DNA of 64,000 nucleotides from Helianthus annuus (Eukaryota; Streptophyta; Magnoliopsida; Asterales; Asteraceae). The DNA lies in contig NC_035444.2 in the NCBI RefSeq assembly GCF_002127325.2, positions 77,993,392-78,057,391 on the forward strand, written 5' to 3'. Within the stretch, counting starts at the first letter, position 1, and every line of letters starts with the position of its first letter. The translations under genes and the position numbers were made by a program. The notes beneath the pieces were generated by a model, which was not told the DNA's origin, made no database searches, and saw only the letters and a list, made by a program, of their open reading frames with translations. Shown here piece after piece: positions 51,171 through 62,431 of this stretch.

Positions 51171-53651
51171 TGTCACACCCCAACCGATGGCGGAAACATC
51201 GGGATGAGACGAAGTGTGTATAGATTGCTAGAGACTTCATAACATTATGTGACAATATTTAATTAAATTCAAATTTCATTGCAATACTAAATTGTCATAC
51301 AAGATTCAAATAGAAATAACAACATTGTTTCAAATTGTAACATAACAATAAAAGATAGATTAATCTAGGTGTGTATCTAGTCCACCCTAAACTTGTTTCA
51401 TGAATCATCCATACTTCAATAATCAACCTGCAACATGTATTAAAATAGAGTTTCAATGCAAAAGCAAAGAGCGAGTATACAAGTTTGAGTTTACATAGCA
51501 TAATAGAATAAAAACTCATATCCAACATGAACATAACAAAATAGTTTCAACGTGCTAGTTTACGTAGTCCAAGTGATAGCCCAAGTTTCCCGATGCGTTT
51601 AAAGTACCTAACCCAAAGTTTAACGGGAGGTTGATATGTCTCCTCCTAACAATACCCCAAAGACTAACGGGGAGGTGCATTACTCCTATAGCGCTACTAT
51701 TGTTAAGGCGGAACTACACACAAGAATTAAACGTTCACATAGCATAAAATAGTCTCAAGATTCACAAGTTTCGTGTTTCATGTTTAAATGGATAGAGTAA
51801 GTTTCAAATAAGTTTCAAGTGTCACGTGCGTTTAATATAGAATACATGTTGCACCCAAAGTGTTAAAAGTAAAAATGGGTTCGAGTATACTCACGGTTTA
51901 CAAGTGGTGACTTGAAGTTCCGAGAGCAAGTTTGTAGATGAGTTAGTTTGGAGCACCTTGTCCTTCTACACAAGGAAACGTAGGTGTGTGAGTTTGGCGT
52001 ATACGGAAGATTATAGATTCGGAGTTTTTAAAATATAAAGAAAGTAACATAGGTGAAAATAATCATCTTGCACACATAACTCTTGTTCTTGACACTATTG
52101 AAACTCAAAGGAGTTGGTATGATTTCATGGATTCTAAGATCCATTAGAGTCGTAACAAGGGCATGGTCATAGATGATGTAACGTCCACTTAACAAATAAC
52201 TATTAAGTCATCATCAAGTCTTAGTTACTTAGATGTATACGTATAGAATAACTTAGATATTATATAGTTTTACAAGTCTTAAGATTCAAGCATGAGGTAG
52301 GAGATTAATGTCTCCATTTAGGTACCTCTTTGTGTCATAGAATACATACATGAGGTAGGAAGAACAAGCTTCCATTTAGGCACCTCTATTGTTCACCACT
52401 ACACTTGTTGTTATAAACAACAAGGAGGGTCATGAACATACAAGAATCAAGGTATTAACAACAACTAATCTATAGTAAAACATCAAGTAATGAGTGGATT
52501 CTTATGAAGGATAGCCCAAGCTAATCCAACCATCACACATTCAACAAGTTTCACACTTGAACATTACTTGTGGGTAAAACCCTAATTAAAACAGAAGGTT
52601 TATGAGGTTTTAACCTCTGATTTAGATGTCTCAACTATGTTTTTAAGCTTAACCAACCATAAGAGGGGTTGTAAGCATTAGGACATTGGTTTGAGATGTG
52701 TTAGACACAAGTTGGATAAGAAATAACATGTCATTTGAATAATATAAAACAAACAGAAAGTTTTAGTCCATTTTAGGGCAAATCCAAGCATGATTCTTCC
52801 AAAGAAAAACCAAGGATTCGAACCCAAGGACATAACAAAGCATTAGGAAGAAGAACCAAGTGATTTGGTTGAGAAATAACCAAGTTACACTCACTTTAGT
52901 AAAGCTTCACGAATCTGTCCAAAACTCAGATTCTCAGCTGATTAGAGAGCAATTTAGTGAAGATTTAGGAGTTGTGAAAGTGTAAAAAGGGTTGGAGAAA
53001 GTGGGTATTTATAATGGAAGAGTTATAAGGTGATTGGAGGTGATTAGAGGTGGATTAAAGGTGATTGGGTGAGGTTGGTTAATGGGATTTCGTGCATAAT
53101 CAGCTCAAGAAACACAATCTGCCGAAAACAGGGGCTCGCGTAGCGCGAGCATCAAGCCCCATACCTGTCGCGCTGCGCGACGGGGTCCAATCTTCTGGAT
53201 TAAGTTTGAAAAATGACAATTTGGCCCCTGTAGTTCATAGTTTAGGGTTTTTAAGAGTTTTAGGGGATGTTCTTGTCATATAAGCATTGTTTAAGGGCAA
53301 GACAAGTATGATTATCATAAACCAAGTATAATTGAGTGCATGAATGTCGAAATTAAGTATCGTTCTCGTTCAAAACACGTTCAATGCATAAGTTTAGTTT
53401 AATTACAAGTTTCGCACATAGTTTCCAAGAATCACGATTAAACATAGACTGATTCACCAAATCGACCATACGAGTATACATAGAATGCGTTTAACATAGA
53501 TGTAACAAAATATAAGCTTCATTAATGATCCAAGTCTCGATTTGATAAAGATTACAAGGAAAGAAACGATTACAAGAATACAAAGTTTCCAAAAATAGAA
53601 TTACGAATCAAACTTTCTATAAATGGAAAGTACAAAATAGCCGGGCGTTAC
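51171..53651 (-). repeat. 5' LTR of the Tekay-like element
   Basis: Partner of 43128-45609 with about ten substitutions and no indel, except that its outer end stops at GGCGTTAC, lacking the final A. TATA box at 53006-53013. Confidence 0.95.
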
Positions 53652-54408
53652 CATCTAAGCTTAATGTACAACTAATTCATGCATATCCTTCTAACCTCAT
53701 ACATAATTCACCAAAATCCCTCCTTCTAATCATCATGAATCGTTTCTACATAATCATTAAACATACTAGTATCACATTTCTTTCAATTCCTCTCACAAGA
53801 ATCTATCATGCATGCCAAAATACATCAATATTAAGCAAGAATTAGACATGGGTGATCATTCAAGTTGTCATCATCACCATAACCAAATGGGTTTCACATA
53901 TAAACATCAAATTAACCCAAACCATGCATAATTCATGTTCCAAATGAGGGTTCTAACACATACTCATACTCAATTTCATACAATTTCGAAATTTACAACA
54001 TAACCCACTTCGGGCATAATCATAAATCTAACATTTAAGACATACCTTGCGATCCCCTTGTGAAGGTGATCAATAATCCGTGCTCGGTTATGAGTTTAAG
54101 CTTCATTTAACCCTTCAATTTGATGATTTCTTGATTAGGGTTCTTGAGCTCTCATGGAGCTTCCTGGCTCCTTCCAGAACACACGTACGTGTGTGTGTTT
54201 GTGTGTATATTTCATATATAACCTCAACTTTCATTTTACCTCACTTTAGCCCCTCATGTTTGATAATTAAACATAATTGGCACCATTTTCATATTTCCTT
54301 AGCTTTTTACCTTTCCCTTAACTAGGTTAGTTAGCCTAGTTACTTATTTCATAATATATCCTAAAGGAACATACAACAATATAAACATTCGGGTTTTGGG
54401 GTGTTACA
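53652..54408 (-). repeat. Remainder of the left LTR of the LARD
   Basis: It begins CCATCTAAGCTTAATG, equal to 59675 onward in the right LTR, and ends TTTTGGGGTGTTACA. A TATA-like TTATATATGAA (minus) lies near 54212, with TG/CA dinucleotide runs beside it. Confidence 0.9.
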
Positions 54409-54424
54409 AGTCTACCCCCCTTAA
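54409..54424 (-). other. Polypurine tract of the LARD
   Basis: The minus-strand sequence TAAGGGGGGTAGACT lies directly against the LTR. Confidence 0.8.
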
Positions 54425-57023
54425 ATGAGGTTTCGTCCCCGAAACCTTTCTCATTTCCATCATACACTTATTATCCTTTCTCCCTGCATCATCAACACGA
54501 CCACTAGCCCACCTCAGTGACAGTCTTCTATTTTTCAGAACTCGTCCCGGAGTTCTTATTAGTGTTGCTTTCACTAGTAGCGCTAGCTTCTAACGTACTT
54601 CTTAGTTACTGGTTTATTCATCATTCCAATACTCATATATCATGTTCATTATATATCTTTTTGTTCATCTCAACATTCTTATTATTTTCGTCAATTATAC
54701 AACCTTATTTCGTAATTTATACACACATATATGTCTAACTTTGACTGGTACCTCATCATGATATGTAACTATCTATCCTTGATTCATTAATCATTCATAT
54801 AACTGACTTATTCCTAATAAGCTCTTACTATCCATACCATACTTTCACATAACATTCTCATTTCCTTGACCCGTTTGCAACAGGTCAATATTCATATTTA
54901 TTCGAACTTGTAATAACACTTACATTCATATGATCAGTTTATAACGGGTCTAATACCTTCATCTCATCTCTTAAAATTACATTCTATACATATACCATAT
55001 AACATTTAGTTCTTGTATTATTATCGCAACAAAACTATTAATTCATAGTCACCTATACATGCTTTAACTACAAAATTAACACCATTCTATATTTCTATTG
55101 TTACTTGTATCATGCGTACCTTTACATTACCTTCAAATTATCCCATTCATCTTACGTTACAACTACTCTTAATTCTTGCATTACTTAATCTACTTAAGTA
55201 AACATGTCGTGCAAATTCATCATACGAAGGTGTGATAAATACTCAAAATTTCCCACTCAAACTTTTGAAATTTACTTTTTATTGACATACTTTCTTCTTA
55301 TGTCAAGTGTTAAAAATTAAATTTTCCATACCATAACATACATACCCTATCAGTCATTTCGTAGGTCTTTCTCAACCTACCAATTCATACCTATCCAACC
55401 TGAATTACACCTTTTACTAACCTCGATTTCGTTGCATAATTCCATGGCCCGCAAACCAGATCTATCCGCTTCTTCACGAGTACTAGCCATACCAGGCCAG
55501 ATTTCCTTCATCTGTGTAGTGTGCTTCCGCTCGTGCACATCCTTCCCCCAATTCAATGGGTTTCATCACCTTAGGAATTCTAACATCACCACCTACAAAA
55601 TTGGCGGTTAGCATATCTCATTCAAATACTGAGTCTACTAGGTGATTAGTCACCTATAATTCTTTTACATATTTCCTGCGTACATGCTATAACATATCTT
55701 ACATTCCATTTCTTACACGCAATTCTTTCTTTTTAGTTACTTATTTCGTCAACCTTTGCAATTTGACCTTTTAAGGTTAAACTGAATTTTCTTACTTATC
55801 ATAGATGCATTGAGGTACACATTCGTGTTTCCTTCCATTCATGCTTACTTACAAAAACATTCATTTCATCATTTTGGTATTCTTAACAAACTTACCCTTC
55901 TTGTTCATACTTAAACCATTGTCTGGGTCATAGCCCGTCATTCATTCTGACTCCTAAGAGTCGATTTCTAACACATTTAACACATAACTTGTTCAAAACT
56001 TCCTTCTTTCGTTTTACAACTTAGGTCTGCATGCCCATTACAATCATTCTTTTGTTTATTTACTTTACATTTACCCATATAACTCATTTGACACAATCAC
56101 GGTCAAACTATCGACACATTCTGATGTGGACTAATTCCATCATTTTTATATCTTAAATCTGTTTCGCGGATACAAACACATTATTCATACTTTGCGTACC
56201 CTCTACGTTTTGAATCCGTCTCGCGGATTCAAACATTGAATTCACATCTTTCATTCTTTGGATCCGTCTCACGGATCCAAACATTTCATTCAGCCTTTCA
56301 TTCCTTGAATCCGTCTCGCGGATTCAAGCGTTGCATTCATACTTCATTACTTTCATGCTTCGAATCCGTCTCGCGGATTCTAACATATTATTCATGCTTT
56401 CAATTCTTTCATGTTTCGAATCCGTCTCGCGGATTCTAACATATCATTCGCACTTTCATTCCTGAAAGTCTTACATTTCTCTTCACCCTCACGTCCACCT
56501 ACTACCTAATTCTAACGGACATACCGGTAGCAATTATCACGGGCTCACGAACATCATACGGTTCTTGTGTACTGGTCAGGTACACAATCCACGTACTCGT
56601 TTCGTGTCTTCGTGTAATCGCCACCTTATGTCCAAAGAATTAAGTTTCGGCATGTGTAACATTTCCAAAACTTCATTACCATTCTTATTATTCTATTTCA
56701 TTTAAAATTTCCTTTTACTTGATAGGTTTTACCATTTCATGCACCCATATGTTAAATCTACGTACCTCGGTCAATATATCATACTACATACCTTGGTGCT
56801 GGCGCTAGACCGCATTCACAGATCATCCTTTCCAAGCAATCATGCTTACCTTACACATAACATACTGTTAGTTATCTTCAAATACATACTTAAGCACATA
56901 CTTACCTTGGCATCTACCCTTAGATCTTGATCGAGTCTTGGATTGTACGGGTCCTAGTCATAAGAGCACACAGGTTTGAGTTCAAGCATTTACCTCCTCA
57001 TACTTAATTTCTCTCAAACCAGG
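54425..57023 (-). other. Non-coding interior of the LARD
   Basis: About 2.6 kb without gag or pol domains in any frame. It contains a hairpin array (56150-56450) and an exon-like stretch (55422-55592). Because primer site, polypurine tract and LTRs are intact, it would depend on another element's proteins, plausibly Tekay-type. Confidence 0.75.
56150..56450. repeat. Array of GAATCCGTCTCGCGGATTC hairpins
   Basis: Five units, plus a weaker first one, each hold a 7-bp inverted repeat around TCTCG and are spaced about 50-60 bp. One unit is changed on both arms (GGATCCGTCTCACGGATCC), which keeps the pairing. Confidence 0.85.
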
Positions 57024-57036
57024 GCTCTGATACCAA
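57024..57036 (-). other. Primer binding site (tRNA-Met) of the LARD
   Basis: The minus-strand sequence TTGGTATCAGAGC lies two bases from the LTR that starts at 57039. Confidence 0.9.
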
Positions 57037-57696
57037 CTTGTTACACCCTAACACGCTTTAACTGAAAAGACGCAGTGGAAAATACGTACCATAAAATTTC
57101 ATTCATTATGAACGTCTTAACTTACTTGAAGTTCATTTTTAAGGTGACACATTTACAATGAATACATCAATCGAACTCACTTACGAAATAGAAACATAAA
57201 CTATGTTTGCTAAATTAGTTATTCAAACATTCCCGTACAATCTAACTTGTGACTCGGTCTTCGATCTCCACTCCTCAGTGATCCTCCGTGACTCGTACAA
57301 CCTACATTTACCATACAAATTCAAACGTTAGTACACATCATGAACGTAACAAGATTCATACACTTTTACTTTCTATTCCGTTATTCCTTTGCACTTAGGC
57401 ATTTCCGTCTGAGTATCCACTCCCCGGTGAGACTTCAACATTGTACCTGCATTATTCTTCATTCTCAAGGTACACTGTTATTAGCATCAATACTCAATCG
57501 TATTGAAAACATATGAGCATACGTACTTACCTACTGGCATACGGTTATACATGCATACTGGCATCCACATATATACGTTCACACCTACACGCGTATGCAC
57601 CTTCACACTTAAATACATAATACTTACGCCCATGCATATTTACTTGCATACGCACCTACACCGTTACCTACATATATACCTACCTACATACATATC

Positions 57697-58095
57697 TACA
57701 TACATACATACATACATACATACATACATACATACATACATACATACATACATACATACATACATACATACATACATACATACATACATACATACATACA
57801 TACATACATACATACATACATACATACATACATACATACATACATACATACATACATACATACATACATACATACATACATACATACATACATACATACA
57901 TACATACATACATACATACATACATACATACATACATACATACATACATACATACATACATACATACATACATACATACATACATACATACATACATACA
58001 TACATACATACATACATACATACATACATACATACATACATACATACATACATACATACATACATACATACATACATACATACATACATACATAC
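57697..58095. repeat. Perfect (CATA)n microsatellite, about 100 copies
   Basis: 399 bp of uninterrupted TACA/CATA with no visible imperfection, preceded by about 60 bp of degenerate TACCTACATA. No phase of this repeat contains a stop on either strand, so the long IHTY and MYVC open frames are artefacts. Confidence 0.97.
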
Positions 58096-58344
58096 CCACG
58101 TACTTAATTCATTACCCCGCATATCGCTTCCATACCCCGTTCTTATTCGCACATCTTAAACGCTTTCAAAATATCTATCGGGTATGTTTCGGATCTTAAA
58201 TAAATGAGTTTCATACTCTTCCGTAACTTACCAAGCCATTTGGTAGGGTTAAGGAACATTATAAAAACTTAACGAGGCTTGGAATGCATTCACGGGGTCC
58301 AAATTCGAAGAAAAACGAAGAAATTACATAAACAATACTTTTGC

Positions 58345-58500
58345 ACCTGACCTCCACCGTAAGCTACGGTGGCTACCGTAGCTTACGGTGGCCCCAAAGC
58401 TTACGGTAGAAATAAACTGCCTTACGGCAGAATTAAATGCCCAGCACCCACCGTAGCTTACAGTGGGCACCGTAAGCTACGGTGATGCCCAGTTCAGCCT
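58345..58500. repeat. Cluster of CCGTAAGCTACGG palindromes
   Basis: Four or five copies of CACCGTAAGCTACGGTG, or the related CCGTAGCTTACGG, lie in both orientations within 155 bp of the LARD LTR. They can form strong stems. Confidence 0.85.
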
Positions 58501-59924
58501 TCGTTTTTAATACTAAAACTCGCATAACTTACTCGTTTTTGATCCGTTTTACCCGATTCTTTTTCCTACGCGACCGTAATTTAATTCTCCATCACATGGA
58601 GTGAAAATCCAATATTTGGACTACCTAACTTTATGACTCTTATGCCTTCAGCTTATTTCCCTTTTACCAAATTTTGACCCGTTCATGTATATCTCAACAT
58701 AACTTGTTTCTAATTGTCCGTAAAACCTTTCCTTGCATTTTAGACTAAGAATCCTTGCCCCGGGTCCGTAATCTTTACGAATTTCATTACCGCTACCTTA
58801 CTTATACATAATTATTCGACCCGTTTAAACCCATCAAATTACCTTAATGCTTTCATCATTACATAACCTTACATAATTTCCCCACAATCATGAACATGAA
58901 AATTCTATATACATACTAAGAAGTGAGTCGGAAGTCACTTACCTTGAGCGTCCAAGTTCAAGCATAGTTTCCATGCTTTCTTTTGCCTCGTTAGCCTCCG
59001 TACTTGAGCCCGTAGACATGCTATCTATCCTTACATGACCATACATTAATACCCTTGTTAGTAAACAAGGCCACACATAGCATCAATCACGATAAATCTA
59101 TGCTCAACAATTGACTATCATTAGTGGATTTCTTGCAACTCATAGCATAGATTAACAATTAGATCCTTTTTACTCGCATAATATAAACACGCCATTACAT
59201 ATCTCGCTATGAATATACCGTGCATCACTTTGACCTCCTAAATCGTACATTTATGATAAGAGATCCACCTTACAACATTCCTACAATTGTTGACTTTCCA
59301 TAAAGTCAACCATCAAGCGTTTCAATTTCCAACTTAGACACCCATTCATTCACAAATTAACATGTTAGAACATAGTCATTATGCCATCTATGCTTCATAC
59401 TCATTTTGTAGGACGTATTTGGTCGCATAATCAAATAGTTAAATATACACATATACATACCATTCCATTCATAACAACATCTTCATAGTTAACGCCAATA
59501 TCATTTAAGTTTACTCTTTTCTAGGATTCTCATTCGTTCCATAACTATTCTTAAGTCGAAACTAATACGATCAAACAATCCATATATATTCATCACATCA
59601 TTCAATCTTATGGTACGGATTTCACATACTATTGTCGTTTAGGCATTTCATCAAACACCTTGTGTGCGTACTACCATCTAAGCTTAATGTATAACTAATT
59701 CATGCATATCCTTCTAACCTCATACATAATTCAGCAAAATCCCTCCTTCTAATCATCATGAATCATTTCTACATAATCATTAAACATACTAGTATCTCAT
59801 TTCTTTCAATTCCTCTCACAAGAATCTATCATGCATGCCAAAATACATCAATATTAAGCAAGAATTAGACATGGGTGATCATTCAAGTTGTCATCATCAC
59901 CATAACCAAATGGGTTTCACATAT

Positions 59925-62355
59925 TGTCAGACCCCCAAAATCCACCCGCGGAGTACCACCGCTTGGAGGCGTGACATGACAGGATCAAGCCATCAATCAT
60001 ATCAAACATAGCGTTTAATAATAATAAAAGTAGTTAAGGTAGTTCATCATGACATGATTGATGTTTCAAAACCAAACATTGTTTAAGTAGCGGAAGCATA
60101 GTAATGTAACTCAAAATAGTCATAAGTTCAAATATCGTTCACGATCCATATCCCACAACGACCTGCTCCTCCCTGTGCAAGCTCCATAATGTACCTAAGG
60201 TCCTGCAAGGCATGCAGCAAATAGTCAACAACTAGTTGAGCGAGTTCACAGAAAGTAAGTTCGTAATAATCATGCGTAAGTTCATCTAATAAGGCTTCCC
60301 AAGCAAGAATATTCTATTGGTGAGGGATTCTCACGTTTATCCTTTATAACGGGGTTTCCCATTATGGTACTTACTAGACTATTTCCAACCATGTGTTCTT
60401 CTTAAACCGAGAACAGGAATACGTACAGGGTCACGCAGGATTTACGTGACGTGCCCTTCCCCGAGGACAGTGGTACGTGTGGGGGCTGCGCAGGATTTAC
60501 ACAGCGTGTCCTTCCGACCCGGAAGACAGTAGAAGGTATTGGGTTACGCAGGATTTACGTAACGTGTCCTCCCGACCCGGGAGACAATTGGCAATTACTG
60601 GGTTACGCAGGATTTACGTAACGTGTCCTGACTATCCTGAGGACGATGGTCTATAGTCTAGTGATTGCGTAAGTACGAGTAATCATTCCATATCAAATCA
60701 TTCTAACCCAATTCCCACCCGGGAATCCCATGCCTTGGCTGTGTGAACTCACCTTGGATTGCTCGGCAGATACACAAAGGGTACAGGTAAGCTAGTAAAT
60801 GGTCAACCACGTCCTATCATGGTCATTATACAAGTCAGGTTTTGACTAAGGTAATACACGTATGCATCACATAAATTAACGCATTATCATCACGTATAAA
60901 TCATGGCAACGTTTGACAGTTAAGCAATACCAGTAACGATCACAACACATTTACTTGTACGATTTGAATAAGCCCAATAATACTCGGCCCAAATAACAAA
61001 ATAGGATTTATTTGTGCGGCCCGGTAACCTTGTGCGACTGAACTGGATTGTGCGATCAAGTCCAGCCCAATAACTATCCGGCCTAATTAGTAACACATAG
61101 CAGTCCAATAACATAACAGTCAACTACATAAGTCCAAATTGTTTGGCCCAATTGATTGGGCTCGTGACAGTGCATGGTCCGATCAGCGTGCATGCATCAC
61201 TGGTCTCGAGTCGCAACCAGTGATTTCGAGTCGCAACAGTGATCTCGAGTCGCAACAGGAGGTGTCGCAACGCTGTGGTTTCGGCTTGTCATGGTCCGGT
61301 TACGAGTCGCAACAGGACTCGCAACCTCGGTTGCGACTTGTGCTGCTTGTGCTAGTGTTGTGGTTTCGAGTCGCAACTGGAGGTATCGACTCGCAACCGT
61401 GTTGGTCTATCAATTGTAACCATTTTCCTGATTTCATGCAGATCGGTTACAAGCATTTATGCAAATCAATTAACATATTCGGTTTCCATGATTATCAAAT
61501 CAATTAACAGTTTCCACAAATTAGTTAACCAAAATATCGGTCAACAGGCAGTAACAACATGAATCGTATGAACCCTAATCTAATTAAAAATCAACAAGAA
61601 TAACATATAACATTCAATCGGATCAACCTTATCATCTAATAGCAAATCGTACCAACCGATCAATTAAATTCAAACATCATCATCACGCATGCAAGGCATC
61701 ACACATCAATTCGGTTTAGATCAATATCACATCTCATCCGATTTCAACAACCCGAATACCCATTCATACGTCAATCAACAGCCGATTTACAAACATTCAA
61801 TAACTCATAATCAAAGCATCGTTTAGCAAGCACTTAACATCAAACACTAACCGGATTAGCCCTAGTTTATCATCATGCAATTCTAAAACATGTGAAACCA
61901 CATAACATCAACCAATTAAATAACCAAACACTAACCGAAAGGTGGAGGATGCAAGAACAATTCCAAACTCGTGAGCCTTTGGGTGCCGTCGGCTTCAAGA
62001 GGGAAAGGAACGAGAGAGGGAGCTTGTGTTCTTGTGTGTGTTTGTGTTTTGTAACAACAATGAGAATCAAACCCCTACCAAATGGTTTTGTGTTTGCGAG
62101 TGGGGAGTGGGCCGAGCCCAACTCGGCTGCCAAATGGTATCCGGTTTCAAGGAGTGGCCCGAACGGGCTTGTGCGACCGGTTGAGCCTTGTGCGATCGGT
62201 TACGGTGTGCGGTTTGGGCTCGCGTCACATTCACATAACATACATACACACATAATGCACATAGTAATATAACGTTCATTTAAATCAAAGCTCGTATAAT
62301 CATAACACGTTCACATACGTTACACAACGATAGGTCTAAAGTTCGAGTTGTCACA
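59925..62355 (-). repeat. 3' LTR of the second Tekay-like element
   Basis: TGTCAGACCCCCAAAATCC to GAGTTGTCACA, 2431 bp. It is unlike the first Tekay LTR, so this is another family. It contains a four-unit tandem repeat (CGCAGGATTTA at 60434, 60489, 60547, 60606) and about nine GTCGCAAC words at 61200-61400. Confidence 0.88.
60424..60660. repeat. 55-59 bp tandem repeat, four units
   Basis: Units read GGTTACGCAGGATTTACGTA then ACGTGTCCT, and alternate with CCGACCCGGAAGACA-like spacers that can pair internally. Confidence 0.85.
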
Positions 62356-62431
62356 TTATCCCCAACTAATTGGAAATTTCGTCCCGAAATTTGGTATGCA
62401 CTCACTGAGGAAGCTAGGTAAACTGTATTGT

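Larger units (their letters stand above)
43128..53651 (-). mobile_element. Tekay-like Ty3/Gypsy chromovirus, young and nearly intact
   Basis: Two LTRs of 2482 and 2481 bp differ at only about ten positions by eye (about 99.6% identity). They enclose one uninterrupted gag-pol ORF, a tRNA-Met primer site and a polypurine tract. The left flank ends TGACA, but the right flank starts CCATC, so no target duplication remains. The last LTR base is missing on the right. The element sits in the left LTR of the LARD. Confidence 0.95.
43017..59924 (-). mobile_element. LARD: large non-coding Gypsy-type element, interrupted twice
   Basis: The left LTR starts TGTTACACCCTAAC at 43017 and, after the inserted Tekay element, resumes at 53652 and ends GGGGTGTTACA at 54408. 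The right LTR starts with the same sequence at 57039 and is broken at 59925. Between them is 2.63 kb (54409-57038) with a polypurine tract at its left and a tRNA-Met primer site at its right, both in minus orientation, but no gag or pol. Intact LTRs would be about 3.4 kb. The far end lies outside the window, so the target duplication cannot be checked; the left flank is TACAC. Confidence 0.85.
57039..59924 (-). repeat. Right LTR of the LARD, interrupted at 59925
   Basis: It matches 43017-43127 at its start and 53652 onward near 59675, but has about 2.5 kb between these points that the left LTR lacks. It includes a (CATA)n tract and a cluster of palindromes. The end of the LTR lies beyond the second Tekay insertion, outside the window. 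Confidence 0.85.

Noticed and set aside
57503..58159. Long open frames coding IHTY or MYVC repeats on both strands
   Set aside because: They are the (CATA)n microsatellite, which has no stop in any phase; not genes.
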